From an uncultured Ignatzschineria sp. (lineage in GTDB: Bacteria > Pseudomonadota > Gammaproteobacteria > Cardiobacteriales > Wohlfahrtiimonadaceae): a stretch of DNA of 64,000 bases. Of the stretch, positions 30,617-41,045 are shown in pieces. Position 1 is the first letter of the stretch. Each line of letters begins with the position of its first letter. The stretch is from positions 248,001-312,000 of the forward strand of contig CALZEE010000002.1 in assembly GCA_945639195.1 (NCBI GenBank). The letters run 5' to 3'. The position numbers and the translations under genes are program-made. The notes beneath the pieces were generated by a model that had not been told where the DNA came from, did not search any database, and saw only the letters and a list, made by a program, of their open reading frames with translations.

Positions 30617-33223
30617 TTAGATTTTTGTTTTAATCCATGCCAATGCACTATCAATCGCTTGTTGGATATTCGCAGGCTCAGTACCACCACCTGTTGCTGA
30701 ATCAGGACGACCGCCGCCTTTTCCACCAACTTCTGTTGCAGCAACATTAAGAAGCTCGCCGGCTTTAAGTTGTGACGTTAAGGCTTTATCAACACTGGTC
30801 ACAAGCGCAACGCGCCCTTCAACTTCTGCAACTAAAAGGGTAATTCCTTTTGTTTCAGATTGAAGATTATCGCACAACTCACGAAGAGAGCGATTATCTG
30901 CACCATCGATACGGCTCGTAATCACTTTAATACCGTTGATCTCAACCGCTTTAGCAAGAATCTCACCACGGTTTGCAAAAACGAGTTTTGACTGAAGGTT
31001 CGCAAGCTCTTTACGAAGGGCTTTGCTCTCATCTAAAGCCGCATCTACTTTTGAGACAATGTGTGCACTATCTGTTTTAAGCGTTGATGCTAATGCATGA
31101 AGCGTTGCACTCTCTTGAAGCATAATCTCTACAGCATGGCCACCAGTAACCGCTTCAATACGACGAACGCCTGCAGCAATCCCTGTCTCTTGTGTGATTT
31201 TGAAGAGGCCAATATCACCCGTTGCAGATACGTGTGTACCGCCACAAAGCTCGATAGAATTCCCCATCTCTACAACACGAACAACATCGCCATACTTCTC
31301 ACCAAAGAGTGCCATCGCGCCTTTCTCTTTAGCGGCATCAATCGCCATTTCGTTGATCTCAACGCTCGCATTTTGCATAATCGCTTCATTCACAGCACGC
31401 TCAATCGCTTGTAACTCTTCAAATGTCACAGGCTTATTGTGTGAGAAGTCAAAACGAAGACGTTCATCTGTAACCAGCGAACCTTTCTGCTCAATGTGAT
31501 CGCCTAAAAGTGTTTGTAATGCTTCATGCATCAAATGCGTTGCTGAGTGATTCTTTTTAATGAGTTCACGGCGAGTATTATCAATCGTTGCCGTTACAGT
31601 ATCAGATGCTTTAAGGGAACCTGATTTCACAACCCCAATATGCAAGAAGATATCTTGTTGCTTCTTAGTATCTTTTACTAAGAACTCAAAACCATCGCCG
31701 GCAATAATACCTGTATCCCCAACTTGACCACCTGACTCACCATAAAATGGCGTTTCATTGAGGATCAAGATTGCCTCTGTACCTTCTGATGCAGACTCAA
31801 CAACTTCGCCTTCAACTAAGATAGACGCAATAGCAGATGTTTTCTCGGTAGCCGTATAGCCATGGAAATCTGTTTTAGAGGCATGTCCTAAATCGAGGCG
31901 TTTTTCCGCACCGAAGTTACTCGCAGCACGCGCACGCTCACGCTGTTCTTCCATGCATTTATCAAACCCATCCATATCAAGCGTTAATGAAAGTTCACGC
32001 GCAATATCGTTTGTGAGGTCAACAGGGAAGCCATAAGTATCGTAGAGTTTAAAGATCGTTTCACCTTGAATCTCTTTCGCGCCTTTAAGCGCTTCGATAT
32101 CTGCTTCGAGAAGTTTAAGACCATGCTCTAGTGTCGTTGAGAAGCGCTTTTCTTCATCTTTAATCGTTTCCATAATGAAACTTGCTTTCTCTTGTAACTG
32201 CGGATAAGCATTGCCCATTTCAGCAACTAATGTCGGAACGATTTTATGAAAGAAGAGACCTTTTTGACCCAATTTGTAACCATGGCGAATCGCACGACGA
32301 ATAATACGGCGAAGCACATAACCACGACCCTCATTCGAAGGAATGATGTTATCGGCAATTAAGAAGGACACTGAACGAATATGGTCGCTCAATACTTTAA
32401 GTGAACTGCTCTCTAAATCTTTTGTACCCACAGCCTCTGCAGACGCTGCAATCAATTTCACAAAAAGATCAATCTCATAGTTACTATGAACTTTCTGTAA
32501 AATCGCAGCAATTCGCTCAAGCCCCATACCGGTGTCGATAGATGGGTTAGGGAGCGGATGAAGCGTGCCTGTTTCATCACGGTTAAACTGCATGAAGACG
32601 AGGTTCCAGATTTCGATAAAGCGGTCGCCATCTTCCTCAGCAGATCCAGGAGGACCTCCCCAAATATGACCACCGTGGTCATAGAAGATTTCAGAACAAG
32701 GACCACAAGGACCCGTATCTCCCATCTGCCAGAAGTTATCTGAAGAGCCATCTTCTTTATCACCGATACGGATGATTTTTTCTGCAGGAACGCCCATTTT
32801 TTCATTCCAGATTTTGAAAGCCTCATCATCTGTATGATAAACGGTAACAAGCAATTTCTCCGCAGGAAGTTGATATACTTCCGTTAAAAGCTCCCATGCA
32901 TATTGAATCGCTTTCTCTTTAAAGTAATCTCCAAAACTGAAGTTACCAAGCATCTCAAAGAAAGTGTGGTGACGCGCTGTAAAACCAACATTCTCAAGGT
33001 CATTGTGCTTACCACCGGCACGGACGCATTTCTGAGAAGTGGTAGCAGTCACATAATCACGCTTTTCAAGACCCAGGAAGCAATCTTTAAATTGATTCAT
33101 CCCGGCATTCGTGAAGAGAAGTGTAGGATCGTTTGCAGGGAGCAAGGAGCTCGATGCTACTTCTTTATGGCCTTTGCTCACAAAGAAGTCGATAAATTTA
33201 CGGCGAATTTCGTTAGTCTTCAT
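30617..33223 (-). CDS. alaS: Alanyl-tRNA synthetase
   Basis: 868 aa, full length. Class II catalytic core at the N-terminus (LLPANDPTLLFTNAGMNQFK, ARHHTFFEMLGNFSFGDYFK, DTGMGLERIAAILQ). The editing domain carries both zinc-binding pieces, NHSATHLMHEALQ (HxxxH) and ELCGGTHVSATGD (CxxxH). The C-terminal C-Ala region has ALDESKALRKELANLQSKL coiled coil and a Gly-rich GGKGGGRPDSATGGG tail motif. It charges tRNA-Ala with alanine and hydrolyses mischarged Ser/Gly-tRNA. Single gene with a good terminator; nothing odd. Confidence 0.98.
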   Translation of the reverse strand: MKTNEIRRKFIDFFVSKGHKEVASSSLLPANDPTLLFTNAGMNQFKDCFLGLEKRDYVTATTSQKCVRAGGKHNDLENVGFTARHHTFFEMLGNFSFGDYFKEKAIQYAWELLTEVYQLPAEKLLVTVYHTDDEAFKIWNEKMGVPAEKIIRIGDKEDGSSDNFWQMGDTGPCGPCSEIFYDHGGHIWGGPPGSAEEDGDRFIEIWNLVFMQFNRDETGTLHPLPNPSIDTGMGLERIAAILQKVHSNYEIDLFVKLIAASAEAVGTKDLESSSLKVLSDHIRSVSFLIADNIIPSNEGRGYVLRRIIRRAIRHGYKLGQKGLFFHKIVPTLVAEMGNAYPQLQEKASFIMETIKDEEKRFSTTLEHGLKLLEADIEALKGAKEIQGETIFKLYDTYGFPVDLTNDIARELSLTLDMDGFDKCMEEQRERARAASNFGAEKRLDLGHASKTDFHGYTATEKTSAIASILVEGEVVESASEGTEAILILNETPFYGESGGQVGDTGIIAGDGFEFLVKDTKKQQDIFLHIGVVKSGSLKASDTVTATIDNTRRELIKKNHSATHLMHEALQTLLGDHIEQKGSLVTDERLRFDFSHNKPVTFEELQAIERAVNEAIMQNASVEINEMAIDAAKEKGAMALFGEKYGDVVRVVEMGNSIELCGGTHVSATGDIGLFKITQETGIAAGVRRIEAVTGGHAVEIMLQESATLHALASTLKTDSAHIVSKVDAALDESKALRKELANLQSKLVFANRGEILAKAVEINGIKVITSRIDGADNRSLRELCDNLQSETKGITLLVAEVEGRVALVTSVDKALTSQLKAGELLNVAATEVGGKGGGRPDSATGGGTEPANIQQAIDSALAWIKTKI

Positions 33224-33767
33224 GGAATCTTTTTACTTTATTGTTGTAAGAAATAATTGGGGCAGAGAAGTATTCATTCTGAGTCTCTCAAAACGATAGG
33301 ATTCTCTACCTTTTCAATATTGTTAAAAACGTTTTAATAGTACATTTATCGTACTTATTGTCATACTTTTAGCCCTAAATGCTCGATCAAATATCTCATC
33401 ACTTATGGCAACAGTATCAATCTTACCAATTTTAACTGTTTAGCGCTGAAATTTGAAATTTAAAACACAATGTCTCCTAATATCCTGATCTATTAACGCA
33501 ACATTCCGCCAAAATATGCAGCGTGAAATAACTTTTAGGAAAATATTCACTACTCAGGATGATACGCCTTATTTAGGGGAATCCCGGCATTTTCAATAGT
33601 GGATTGAGACGCATTATCACACTTTTTCTTAACGTAATATTTACGCTAAAATTCCGATTTTTACTAAAACAAGCGTAAAATAACCGTTCATGAGCCAAAA
33701 ATGCGTGAATCTAATCACGATTTTTGGGTATTACGAAATACCGCATTGCAAAAAGTTAAGTGAAATA
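33224..33767. other. ~540-bp divergent intergenic region between alaS and carbonic anhydrase
   Basis: No convincing gene. The open frame from 33690 is an upstream extension of the carbonic anhydrase frame without a ribosome site. Promoters for both genes must lie here; no operator is clear. Confidence 0.4.
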
Positions 33768-34409
33768 ATGAGACTACATAATATAGAAGATCAAAAATCA
33801 TTAACGCCAAAATTAGCCTTAAACTTCTTAAAAGAGGGGAACAAACGCTTTGTTGAAAATTTAAAAGCGCATAGTAATCTCTTAGAGCAAGTGAACGAAA
33901 CCAAAGCAGGGCAATTCCCCTTTGCGATTATATTAAGCTGTATCGACAGCCGCACCTCCGCCGAACTTATCTTCGACCAAGGCTTGGGCGATATCTTTAG
34001 TACACGTATTGCCGGCAATGTTCTCAATGACGATATTATCGGTTCAATGGAGTTTGCATGTAAGCTTGCAGGATCTAAACTAATTGTAGTCCTTGGTCAT
34101 ACCCATTGTGGCGCTATTACCGGTGCATGTCACGGCACAGAGCTTGGACACTTAACCAATCTTTTAGCGAAAGTAAAACCTTCGATCGAACACGTTAAGG
34201 CGCATCATCAGGATCTTGATATCGAATCTAAAGAAGCCGTGGATCTCGTAGCATTCCATAATGTAGAGCATACTATTGGTCATATCTTAGAGAAGAGCAC
34301 TGTTTTAAAATCAATGTATGAGAATGGCGAAATCGGCATTGCCGGCGCATTCTATAAAGTTGAAACAGGGGAAGTAGACTTTGTGAATGAGATGATTATT
34401 ACCAAATAA
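33768..34409 (+). CDS. Beta-carbonic anhydrase
   Basis: 213 aa from ATG 33768; an upstream ATG at 33690 adds 26 residues that do not resemble the family. Zinc ligands and catalytic dyad: CIDSRTS (Cys, Asp-Arg pair) followed by GHTHCGAITGAC (His, Cys). The region SRIAGN-type motif appears as TRIAGNVLNDDIIGSMEFA. It reversibly hydrates CO2 to bicarbonate in the cytoplasm, feeding carboxylases. Single gene ended by the TGCCGGCA-built terminator, convergent with leuD. Confidence 0.93.
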   Translation: MRLHNIEDQKSLTPKLALNFLKEGNKRFVENLKAHSNLLEQVNETKAGQFPFAIILSCIDSRTSAELIFDQGLGDIFSTRIAGNVLNDDIIGSMEFACKLAGSKLIVVLGHTHCGAITGACHGTELGHLTNLLAKVKPSIEHVKAHHQDLDIESKEAVDLVAFHNVEHTIGHILEKSTVLKSMYENGEIGIAGAFYKVETGEVDFVNEMIITK

Positions 34410-34456
34410 CTCGCTCACGCAATATCCTGGAATATTCAGACATTCATCCAGATACA

Positions 34457-34494
34457 AAAATGCCGGCAATCTTTTACATGATTGCCGGCATTTT
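34457..34494. terminator. Terminator formed by an inverted pair of the TGCCGGCA motif
   Basis: A perfect 14-bp stem AAAATGCCGGCAAT / ATTGCCGGCATTTT with a 10-nt loop lies between the convergent carbonic anhydrase and leuD genes, so it can serve both. Both arms are exact copies of the window's most abundant palindrome. Confidence 0.9.
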
Positions 34495-34534
34495 GTTTTA
34501 AAGATACTGATCTTTCAGAAAATTATTTCAAATA

Positions 34535-35191
34535 TTAATCTCTAAAGATCCAAGGTGCTTGTTCTGCACGTTTTGCTTCATAAGCACGGATATCATCCTG
34601 ATGTTCAAGCGTTAAGCTGATGTCATCAAGACCATTGACCATACAGTGCTTACGGAACGCATCCATTTCAAATGAGAAAGGTCCTGCAAGAACATTCCCA
34701 TTTTGGAGTGCTGAAACAGTTTGTGCTGGCAGATCAATGGCAATTTCAAGATCCTTGAACTTTTCTGTAAGTTTAAAGAGCTGATCAACTTCATCTTCTG
34801 TTAAACGAATCGGTAAAAATCCACTCTTAAAACTGTTGTTAAAGAAGATATCAGAATAGCTTGAGCTAATTACAGAACGAAAACCATAATCAGTTAACGC
34901 CCAGACAGCATGTTCACGAGATGATCCACAGCCGAAGTTATCTCGCGCAAGTAAAATTGTCGCAGCTTGATATTCAGGCTGATTAAGCGAAAACTCCATA
35001 TTCAGCGGACGTTGACTATTATCCATTCCAGGTGCACCACGATCCATATAACGCCATTCATCGAATAGGTTAGGTCCAAAGCCTGTTTTATAGATACTTG
35101 TTAAGAATTGCTTCGGAATAATCGCGTCTGTATCAATATTCGCACGATCAAGTGGTACAACAATACCGGTATGAGTTACAAATGGTTGCAT
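34535..35191 (-). CDS. leuD: 3-isopropylmalate dehydratase small subunit
   Basis: 218 aa. Small (swivelling) domain of the aconitase family: [19 protein letters not shown] near the N-terminus and the [20 protein letters not shown] substrate loop at ~residues 84-103. Pairs with LeuC to isomerise 2- to 3-isopropylmalate in leucine synthesis. Starts 18 bp after leuC, with AAGGAGTG ribosome site, in one transcript. Confidence 0.97.
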   Translation of the reverse strand: MQPFVTHTGIVVPLDRANIDTDAIIPKQFLTSIYKTGFGPNLFDEWRYMDRGAPGMDNSQRPLNMEFSLNQPEYQAATILLARDNFGCGSSREHAVWALTDYGFRSVISSSYSDIFFNNSFKSGFLPIRLTEDEVDQLFKLTEKFKDLEIAIDLPAQTVSALQNGNVLAGPFSFEMDAFRKHCMVNGLDDISLTLEHQDDIRAYEAKRAEQAPWIFRD

Positions 35192-35209
35192 AATTTAATC
35201 ACTCCTTCC

Positions 35210-36616
35210 TTAGTTCAATTCACGAATATCAACAAAATGGCCGGCAATCGCAGCCGCTGCCGCCATTGCCGGGCTCACTAAGTGAGTACGACCTGATGCG
35301 CCTTGGCGTCCTTCAAAGTTTCGGTTTGAAGTCGAAGCACAGTGCTCATAAGGTTCGAGTCTATCTGGGTTCATTGCTAAACACATCGAGCACCCAGGCT
35401 CACGCCATTCAAAGCCGGCATCAATAAAGATCTTATCAAGGCCTTCTTTTTCTGCTTGTGCTTTCACAAGTCCAGAACCCGGAACGATCATCGCAAGCTT
35501 CACGTTATCTGCTTTCTTTTTGCCTTCGACCATTCTTGCCGCATCACGAATATCTTCGATGCGTGAGTTGGTGCATGATCCAATAAAGACTTTATCGATC
35601 TGAATATCTTTCGGCGATTGATTCGCTTTTAAGCCCATATATTTCAAGGCTTTTTCAATGCTCTCTTTTTGTACAGGCGTTGCAGCTTTTGCCGGATCTG
35701 GAATCAGGGCATTAATACCAATCACCATCTCAGGACTTGTTCCCCAGCTGACTTGCGGCTCTACTTGTGAGGCATCAATTGTGATGACTTTATCAAACTG
35801 TGCGCCTTCATCCGTATGCAGCGTATTCCAGTAAGCAACGGCTTTATCCCAATCTTGTGCTTGCGGTGCAAAAGGACGTCCTTTGACATAATCAATCGTT
35901 GTTTGGTCAACCCCCACAAGCCCAACGCGTGCGCCGGCTTCAATCGCCATATTACACATCGTCATACGACCTTCAATAGAGAGGTTTCGTACCGCCTCGC
36001 CACTAAACTCAATGGCGTAGCCAGTACCGCCTGCTGTACCGATTTGACCAATAATCGCGAGGATTAAGTCTTTTGCTGTTACATTTTCTTGAAGCTGACC
36101 CACAACGTCAATCTTCATGGTTTTCGATTTTTTCTGAACAAGGCAGCTTGTGGCCATCACATGTTCAACTTCACTCGTTCCAATCCCAAAAGCAATCGCC
36201 CCAAAAGCGCCGTGTGTGGCTGTATGGGAATCTCCGCAGACAATTGTCATGCCAGGGAGGGTTGCACCTTGCTCAGGACCTGCAACGTGTACAATTCCGC
36301 GGCGAACGTCGCCAATCGGGAAGTACGAGAGCGCATGCTCAGTTGCATTCTTATGAAGCGTATCCACTTGAAGTCTTGCGATCGGATCCGTAATGTTCCC
36401 GATGTCGCTTGTTGTTGGAGTATTATGGTCAGCCATTGCCACGATAGAGTTTTTACGCCAGAGCTTACGTCCGGCTTTCTCGAGTCCTTCAAATGCTTGC
36501 GCACTTGTGACTTCGTGAATAATATGTCGATCAATATAAATAAGTGCCGTACCATCCTCTTCTGTACGTACCACATGATCATCCCAAATCTTTTCGTAAA
36601 GTGTTTTTGCTGTCAT
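35210..36616 (-). CDS. leuC: 3-isopropylmalate dehydratase large subunit
   Basis: 468 aa from ATG 36616, matching the usual MAKTLYEK-type start; a GTG at 36628 is an alternative. Iron-sulfur aconitase fold: [20 protein letters not shown], the cluster cysteines in [13 protein letters not shown] and [15 protein letters not shown] (C…CxxC), and [13 protein letters not shown] substrate loop. With LeuD forms the [4Fe-4S] isopropylmalate isomerase. No leuA or leuB nearby in this window. Divergent from proB across 210 bp. I see no leader peptide or attenuator. Confidence 0.97.
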   Translation of the reverse strand: MTAKTLYEKIWDDHVVRTEEDGTALIYIDRHIIHEVTSAQAFEGLEKAGRKLWRKNSIVAMADHNTPTTSDIGNITDPIARLQVDTLHKNATEHALSYFPIGDVRRGIVHVAGPEQGATLPGMTIVCGDSHTATHGAFGAIAFGIGTSEVEHVMATSCLVQKKSKTMKIDVVGQLQENVTAKDLILAIIGQIGTAGGTGYAIEFSGEAVRNLSIEGRMTMCNMAIEAGARVGLVGVDQTTIDYVKGRPFAPQAQDWDKAVAYWNTLHTDEGAQFDKVITIDASQVEPQVSWGTSPEMVIGINALIPDPAKAATPVQKESIEKALKYMGLKANQSPKDIQIDKVFIGSCTNSRIEDIRDAARMVEGKKKADNVKLAMIVPGSGLVKAQAEKEGLDKIFIDAGFEWREPGCSMCLAMNPDRLEPYEHCASTSNRNFEGRQGASGRTHLVSPAMAAAAAIAGHFVDIRELN

Positions 36617-36840
36617 TTTTATATCCACTATCTTCTTTTATAGGAGAGGTTATTCTATTATTTTCCCTACAGTGAGGTGCTTCGACGTTTTATTGAGATA
36701 AAATAATTCCCGATAAAACACGCAAAGATTATATTAGCAAATAAAAACCTTTGTGGTGCTAGAATAGCAGCATCATTTAGTTTATATCGCCGTAACAGGG
36801 CAAATAACACAGTCTATTACTTGAGAGTATTAACGATTTT

Positions 36841-37959
36841 ATGACAAAAACTGCGGAAAAAAATACTTGGGTCGTCAAAATTGGTAGTGCCATGATCACA
36901 AATGATGGTCAGGGCGTGGATGAAGGACGAATTTACCATTGGTGCCAACAAATTAAAGCGCTACAAGATCAAGGAATTGATGTTGTTGTCGTATCATCAG
37001 GCGCTGTGGCTGAGGGCATGAAGCTGCTCAATTGGCAGGAACGACCGCAGTTTTTAAATGAGCTTCAAGCCGCAGCTTCAGTGGGGCAATCTGCGCTTGT
37101 GAATGCGTGGACTAAAGGTTTCTTACCGTTTGGTATTAATGTAGGGCAGATTCTCTTAACGCATGAAGATGCGTCAGATCGTCAGCGCTATCTCAATATT
37201 AAAAATACCATTAATACGCTTTTAACCTATAAAGCAGTGCCGATTATCAATGAGAACGATACGATCTCATTCTCTGAGATCAAATTTGGCGACAACGATA
37301 CACTGGGTGCACTTGTGGCAAGCCTTATTGAAGCAGATACCTATGTTATCTTAACGGACCAAGAGGGTGTTTTTGAGAGCGATCCGCGCAAGAATCCTGA
37401 TGCGAAGATGATTCACGAAGCAGATGCCCACGATGAGCGCTTACTCGGCATGGTTACCAGTGAAGGTGGACGCTTTGGGACAGGAGGGATGTATACCAAA
37501 ATTATGGCATCCCATATTGCCGCAACGTCTGGCACAACAACCTATATTGTGAAGGGCAGTCGTGATAATGCGTTATTAGATATCGCCAATGGTATCCAAG
37601 TCGGCACCAAACTGAATGCAGATGGATCAAGAATTACGGCTAAGAAACGCTGGATTTTGGGACAAAAGCAGATCAAAGGGCAGATTACAATCGATGATGG
37701 CGCCGTAAAAGCGCTCTTAGAAGATGGTAAAAGTTTGTTGCCTATTGGCGTTATTGCAGTGGAAGGTGCTTTTGACCGTGGTGATATCATTGTTTGCTTG
37801 GATAAAGCCGGCAATGAAATCGGACGAGGGCTGACGAACTACCATGCACTAGAAGTTGAGAGTATTTTACAAACATCTTCTCATCAAATTGCTGATAAAT
37901 TAGGCTATATTATTGCGGATGAGCTCATTCATCGCAACAATTGGGTTGAAACTCAATAA
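36841..37959 (+). CDS. proB: Glutamate 5-kinase
   Basis: 372 aa. Amino-acid-kinase domain (VVKIGSAMITNDGQGVDEGR, VVVVSSGAVAEGMKLLN, PIINENDTISFSEIKFGDND, FGTGGMYTKIMAS) at residues ~9-255. A C-terminal PUA domain follows at ~280-360. Phosphorylates glutamate, the first step of proline synthesis, and is feedback-inhibited by proline in the family. proA is not in the window. Promoter expected in the leuC-proB divergent region. Confidence 0.96.
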   Translation: MTKTAEKNTWVVKIGSAMITNDGQGVDEGRIYHWCQQIKALQDQGIDVVVVSSGAVAEGMKLLNWQERPQFLNELQAAASVGQSALVNAWTKGFLPFGINVGQILLTHEDASDRQRYLNIKNTINTLLTYKAVPIINENDTISFSEIKFGDNDTLGALVASLIEADTYVILTDQEGVFESDPRKNPDAKMIHEADAHDERLLGMVTSEGGRFGTGGMYTKIMASHIAATSGTTTYIVKGSRDNALLDIANGIQVGTKLNADGSRITAKKRWILGQKQIKGQITIDDGAVKALLEDGKSLLPIGVIAVEGAFDRGDIIVCLDKAGNEIGRGLTNYHALEVESILQTSSHQIADKLGYIIADELIHRNNWVETQ

Positions 37960-38122
37960 TTTCACCCCATATTGATAATTAGCCATTAAATTTGATTGTA
38001 AAATCATGTACTATAGTGAGCTTGAAAATATTACGAAAAACATTCCCTTATTGAAATAATTATAAATCCCCTTTTAAAAATAATTATATAGATTACTACT
38101 TTGAATTGGTGAAAGGTCTCAG

Positions 38123-40960
38123 ATGATTAATAAATTGATCCGAAAAATCTTTGGTACACGTAACGATCGCATGATTAAAGAAGCGAAGCGTTACGTACTG
38201 CAAGTTAATGCACTTGAAGAAAAAATGCGTGCGATGTCAGAAGAGGAATTAAAGGGTCAAACTAATCTCTTTAAAGAGCGTCTAAAAAATGGCGAGACGC
38301 TTGATGATCTTTTACCAGAAGCTTTCGCAACAATGCGTGAAGCAGCGACTCGCGTTATGGGCATGCGTCACTACGACGTACAGCTCATCGGGGGCTACAT
38401 GCTCCATAAAGGTCGTATCTCAGAGATGAGAACAGGGGAAGGTAAAACACTCGTTGCAACGCTTGCTGTGTATCTGAATGCACTTGCAGGAAAAGGGGTT
38501 CACGTCGTTACTGTGAATGACTACCTTGCACAACGTGATGCCGAGTGGATGGGGAAAGTTTATAACTATTTAGGCTTATCTGTGGGCGTGATCGTTTCAA
38601 ATCAATCATTACCAGAGAAAAAAGCAGCGTATGAAGCAGATATCTCCTACGCAACCAACAATGAGTTAGGATTCGACTATCTTCGCGACAACATGGTTTT
38701 TGACCTTACACAAAAGGTACAAAGACCCCTTTACTTCGCGGTGATTGACGAAGTTGACTCCATCTTAATCGATGAAGCAAGAACGCCGTTGATTATCTCC
38801 GGTCCTGTTGAAGGGGGCGCTGATCTCTATCACGCGGTTAATAAGCTCATTCCATTACTCAATAAACCCAATGCCGAAGGCCCTGTGGACTTTGAGATTA
38901 ATGAGAAAGATAAACAAGTTAACTTAACAGAAATTGGGCATCAGCACCTTGAAGCACTCTTAGTAGAAGCAGAACTTCTAAAAGAGGGTGATAGCCTTTA
39001 TGACAGCCAAAACTTAAAGCTCTACCATCACGTTGATAACTGCTTACGTGCGCACTATATTTTCCATAAAGATGTGGATTATATCGTGGCAAATAACGAA
39101 ATCGTGATTGTTGATGAACACACGGGGCGTACACTTGCAGGTCGTCGTTGGTCTGATGGTCTTCACCAAGCGATTGAAGTAAAAGAAGGTGTTGAAGTTA
39201 AGCCGGAGAACCAAACGCTTGCCTCAATTACGTTCCAGAACTACTTCCGTATCTACGAAAAATTATCAGGAATGACAGGAACTGCTGACACAGAAGCACC
39301 AGAATTCCTTGAGATCTATGGTCTTGAAGTAGTTGTTATCCCGACAAATAGAGCGGTACAGCGTAAAGACTTTGGGGATCTCATCTACCTCACGCAAAAA
39401 GAGAAGTATGAAGCGATCGTTAAAGATATTCTTGATTGCTACGAGCGCAAACAACCCGTTCTCGTAGGAACGGCATCAGTTGAAGTATCTGAGCTCATTG
39501 CCGATCTTCTTAAAGCACAAAACATTCCGCATGAAGTATTGAACGCAAAGCAACATGAACGCGAAGCATTTGTTGTAGGCCGCGCAGGGACTCCAGGCGC
39601 CATCACGATCGCAACAAACATGGCAGGTCGTGGTACGGATATCGTACTTGGTGGTAACGTGAAGCTTGAAGAGCAGTTACTCCTTGAAACAAATCCGAAT
39701 GCCACAGAAAAAGATCTTGAAGAGATCCGTGAAAGAGCAAAAGAGCGTCAACAGCTCGTTCTTGAGATGGGTGGACTTCATATCATTGGTACAGAGCGCC
39801 ATGAATCACGCCGTATCGATAACCAGCTCCGTGGTCGTGCCGGTCGTCAGGGAGATGTCGGTTCTTCACGCTTCTACTTATCACTCGATGATCACCTTAT
39901 GCGTATCTTCATGAACCCGAAAATGCGTGGCATCATGGAAAGTTTAGGAATGGGTAATGGCGAAGCGCTTGAGCATCGTATGATTACGCGTTCTATTGAA
40001 AACGCACAGCGTAAAGTAGAAGGTCATAACTTCGACATTCGTAAAAACCTCCTTCAATATGATGATATCGCGAATGATCAGCGTAAAATCATCTATCAAC
40101 AACGTGATGATATCCTTAAAGCAAGCGATATCACAAGCGCTGTGAAAATGATGCGTGAACAAGTGATTGGCGATATCGTAGAGCGATTCATCCCACCACA
40201 AAGCTACGCAGAACAGTGGGATCTTCAAGGCCTTCACAATGTTCTTAGCAATGAACTTCGTATCGATATCGATTTCGAAAAACGCTTAGCGGACAATCCA
40301 AACCTCACAGAAGATGAGATTCATGATGCGGTTCTTCTTGAGAGCGAACGTCTCTATGCAGAGAAAGAAGCACAAGCAAATGTTAATGTTGATCCAACAC
40401 AATTTAGACGCTTTGAAAAATCGGTATTACTTGAAGTGTTAGACTCACAATGGAAAGAACATTTAGCAGCAATGGATTATCTCCGCCAAGGTATTCAGCT
40501 TCGTGCGTATGGTCAACGTCGCCCTGAGCAAGAGTACAAGCGTGAATCATTCACCCTCTTTGAAGAGATGCTGAATCAAATTCACTATAAAACGATTCGT
40601 TTCTTAAGCAATATCGTGATCCGTGTTGAAGCGCCTGAAGAAACACAAGAAACCTTAGCAGCGCCGACTAAAGCAGAAGAGCGTCTTATCGAAGGTTCGA
40701 TCACTAACGCAGAAGATATCGATCGCTTAGTAGACGAGATTGGCAGCATTAAAGCCGAAGGTATTGCTGAAACTGAAAAAGCGATGCTCAAGGAAGTGCG
40801 TACAGAAGCATGTCCTTGTGGATCTGGCAAACCTTACAATGAGTGCCACGGCGCTATCGTACTCACAGAAGAAGAGCATGATCTTTTCCACGTTGGTCGA
40901 AACGATGAGTGCCCATGTGGTTCTGGCGCAAGATTTAAAAACTGCCACGGTAAGATCTAA
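38123..40960 (+). CDS. secA: Preprotein translocase ATPase SecA, with two SEC-C zinc motifs
   Basis: 945 aa. Motor motifs: MRTGEGKTLVATLAVYLNAL (Walker A), VTVNDYLAQRDAEWMG, VIDEVDSILIDEARTPLIIS (DEAD-like), TNMAGRGTDIVLGGNV, and the preprotein cross-linking and helical scaffold/wing domains with FRRFEKSVLLEVLDSQWKEH. It drives Sec-dependent secretion through SecYEG, and the secreted unknown at 7.9 kb and DsbD would be clients. The C-terminus is unusual: two complete CxCxSGx5CHG SEC-C motifs at ~897-910 and ~930-943 (CPCGSGKPYNECHG; CPCGSGARFKNCHG), where one is usual. SEC-C binds zinc and SecB. An operon with no neighbour; terminator follows. Confidence 0.97.
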   Translation: MINKLIRKIFGTRNDRMIKEAKRYVLQVNALEEKMRAMSEEELKGQTNLFKERLKNGETLDDLLPEAFATMREAATRVMGMRHYDVQLIGGYMLHKGRISEMRTGEGKTLVATLAVYLNALAGKGVHVVTVNDYLAQRDAEWMGKVYNYLGLSVGVIVSNQSLPEKKAAYEADISYATNNELGFDYLRDNMVFDLTQKVQRPLYFAVIDEVDSILIDEARTPLIISGPVEGGADLYHAVNKLIPLLNKPNAEGPVDFEINEKDKQVNLTEIGHQHLEALLVEAELLKEGDSLYDSQNLKLYHHVDNCLRAHYIFHKDVDYIVANNEIVIVDEHTGRTLAGRRWSDGLHQAIEVKEGVEVKPENQTLASITFQNYFRIYEKLSGMTGTADTEAPEFLEIYGLEVVVIPTNRAVQRKDFGDLIYLTQKEKYEAIVKDILDCYERKQPVLVGTASVEVSELIADLLKAQNIPHEVLNAKQHEREAFVVGRAGTPGAITIATNMAGRGTDIVLGGNVKLEEQLLLETNPNATEKDLEEIRERAKERQQLVLEMGGLHIIGTERHESRRIDNQLRGRAGRQGDVGSSRFYLSLDDHLMRIFMNPKMRGIMESLGMGNGEALEHRMITRSIENAQRKVEGHNFDIRKNLLQYDDIANDQRKIIYQQRDDILKASDITSAVKMMREQVIGDIVERFIPPQSYAEQWDLQGLHNVLSNELRIDIDFEKRLADNPNLTEDEIHDAVLLESERLYAEKEAQANVNVDPTQFRRFEKSVLLEVLDSQWKEHLAAMDYLRQGIQLRAYGQRRPEQEYKRESFTLFEEMLNQIHYKTIRFLSNIVIRVEAPEETQETLAAPTKAEERLIEGSITNAEDIDRLVDEIGSIKAEGIAETEKAMLKEVRTEACPCGSGKPYNECHGAIVLTEEEHDLFHVGRNDECPCGSGARFKNCHGKI

Positions 40961-40986
40961 TTTTCTAGCTTTGCAGTAACAATCTA

Positions 40987-41020
40987 AAATCCCCTGATAT
41001 TTGTATCAGGGGATTTTTTT
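40987..41020 (+). terminator. Terminator of secA
   Basis: 13-bp stem AAATCCCCTGATA / TATCAGGGGATTT with loop TTTG and a seven-T run. Confidence 0.9.
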
Positions 41021-41045
41021 CGTCCCCAATAATTGTGCTGGGTTT

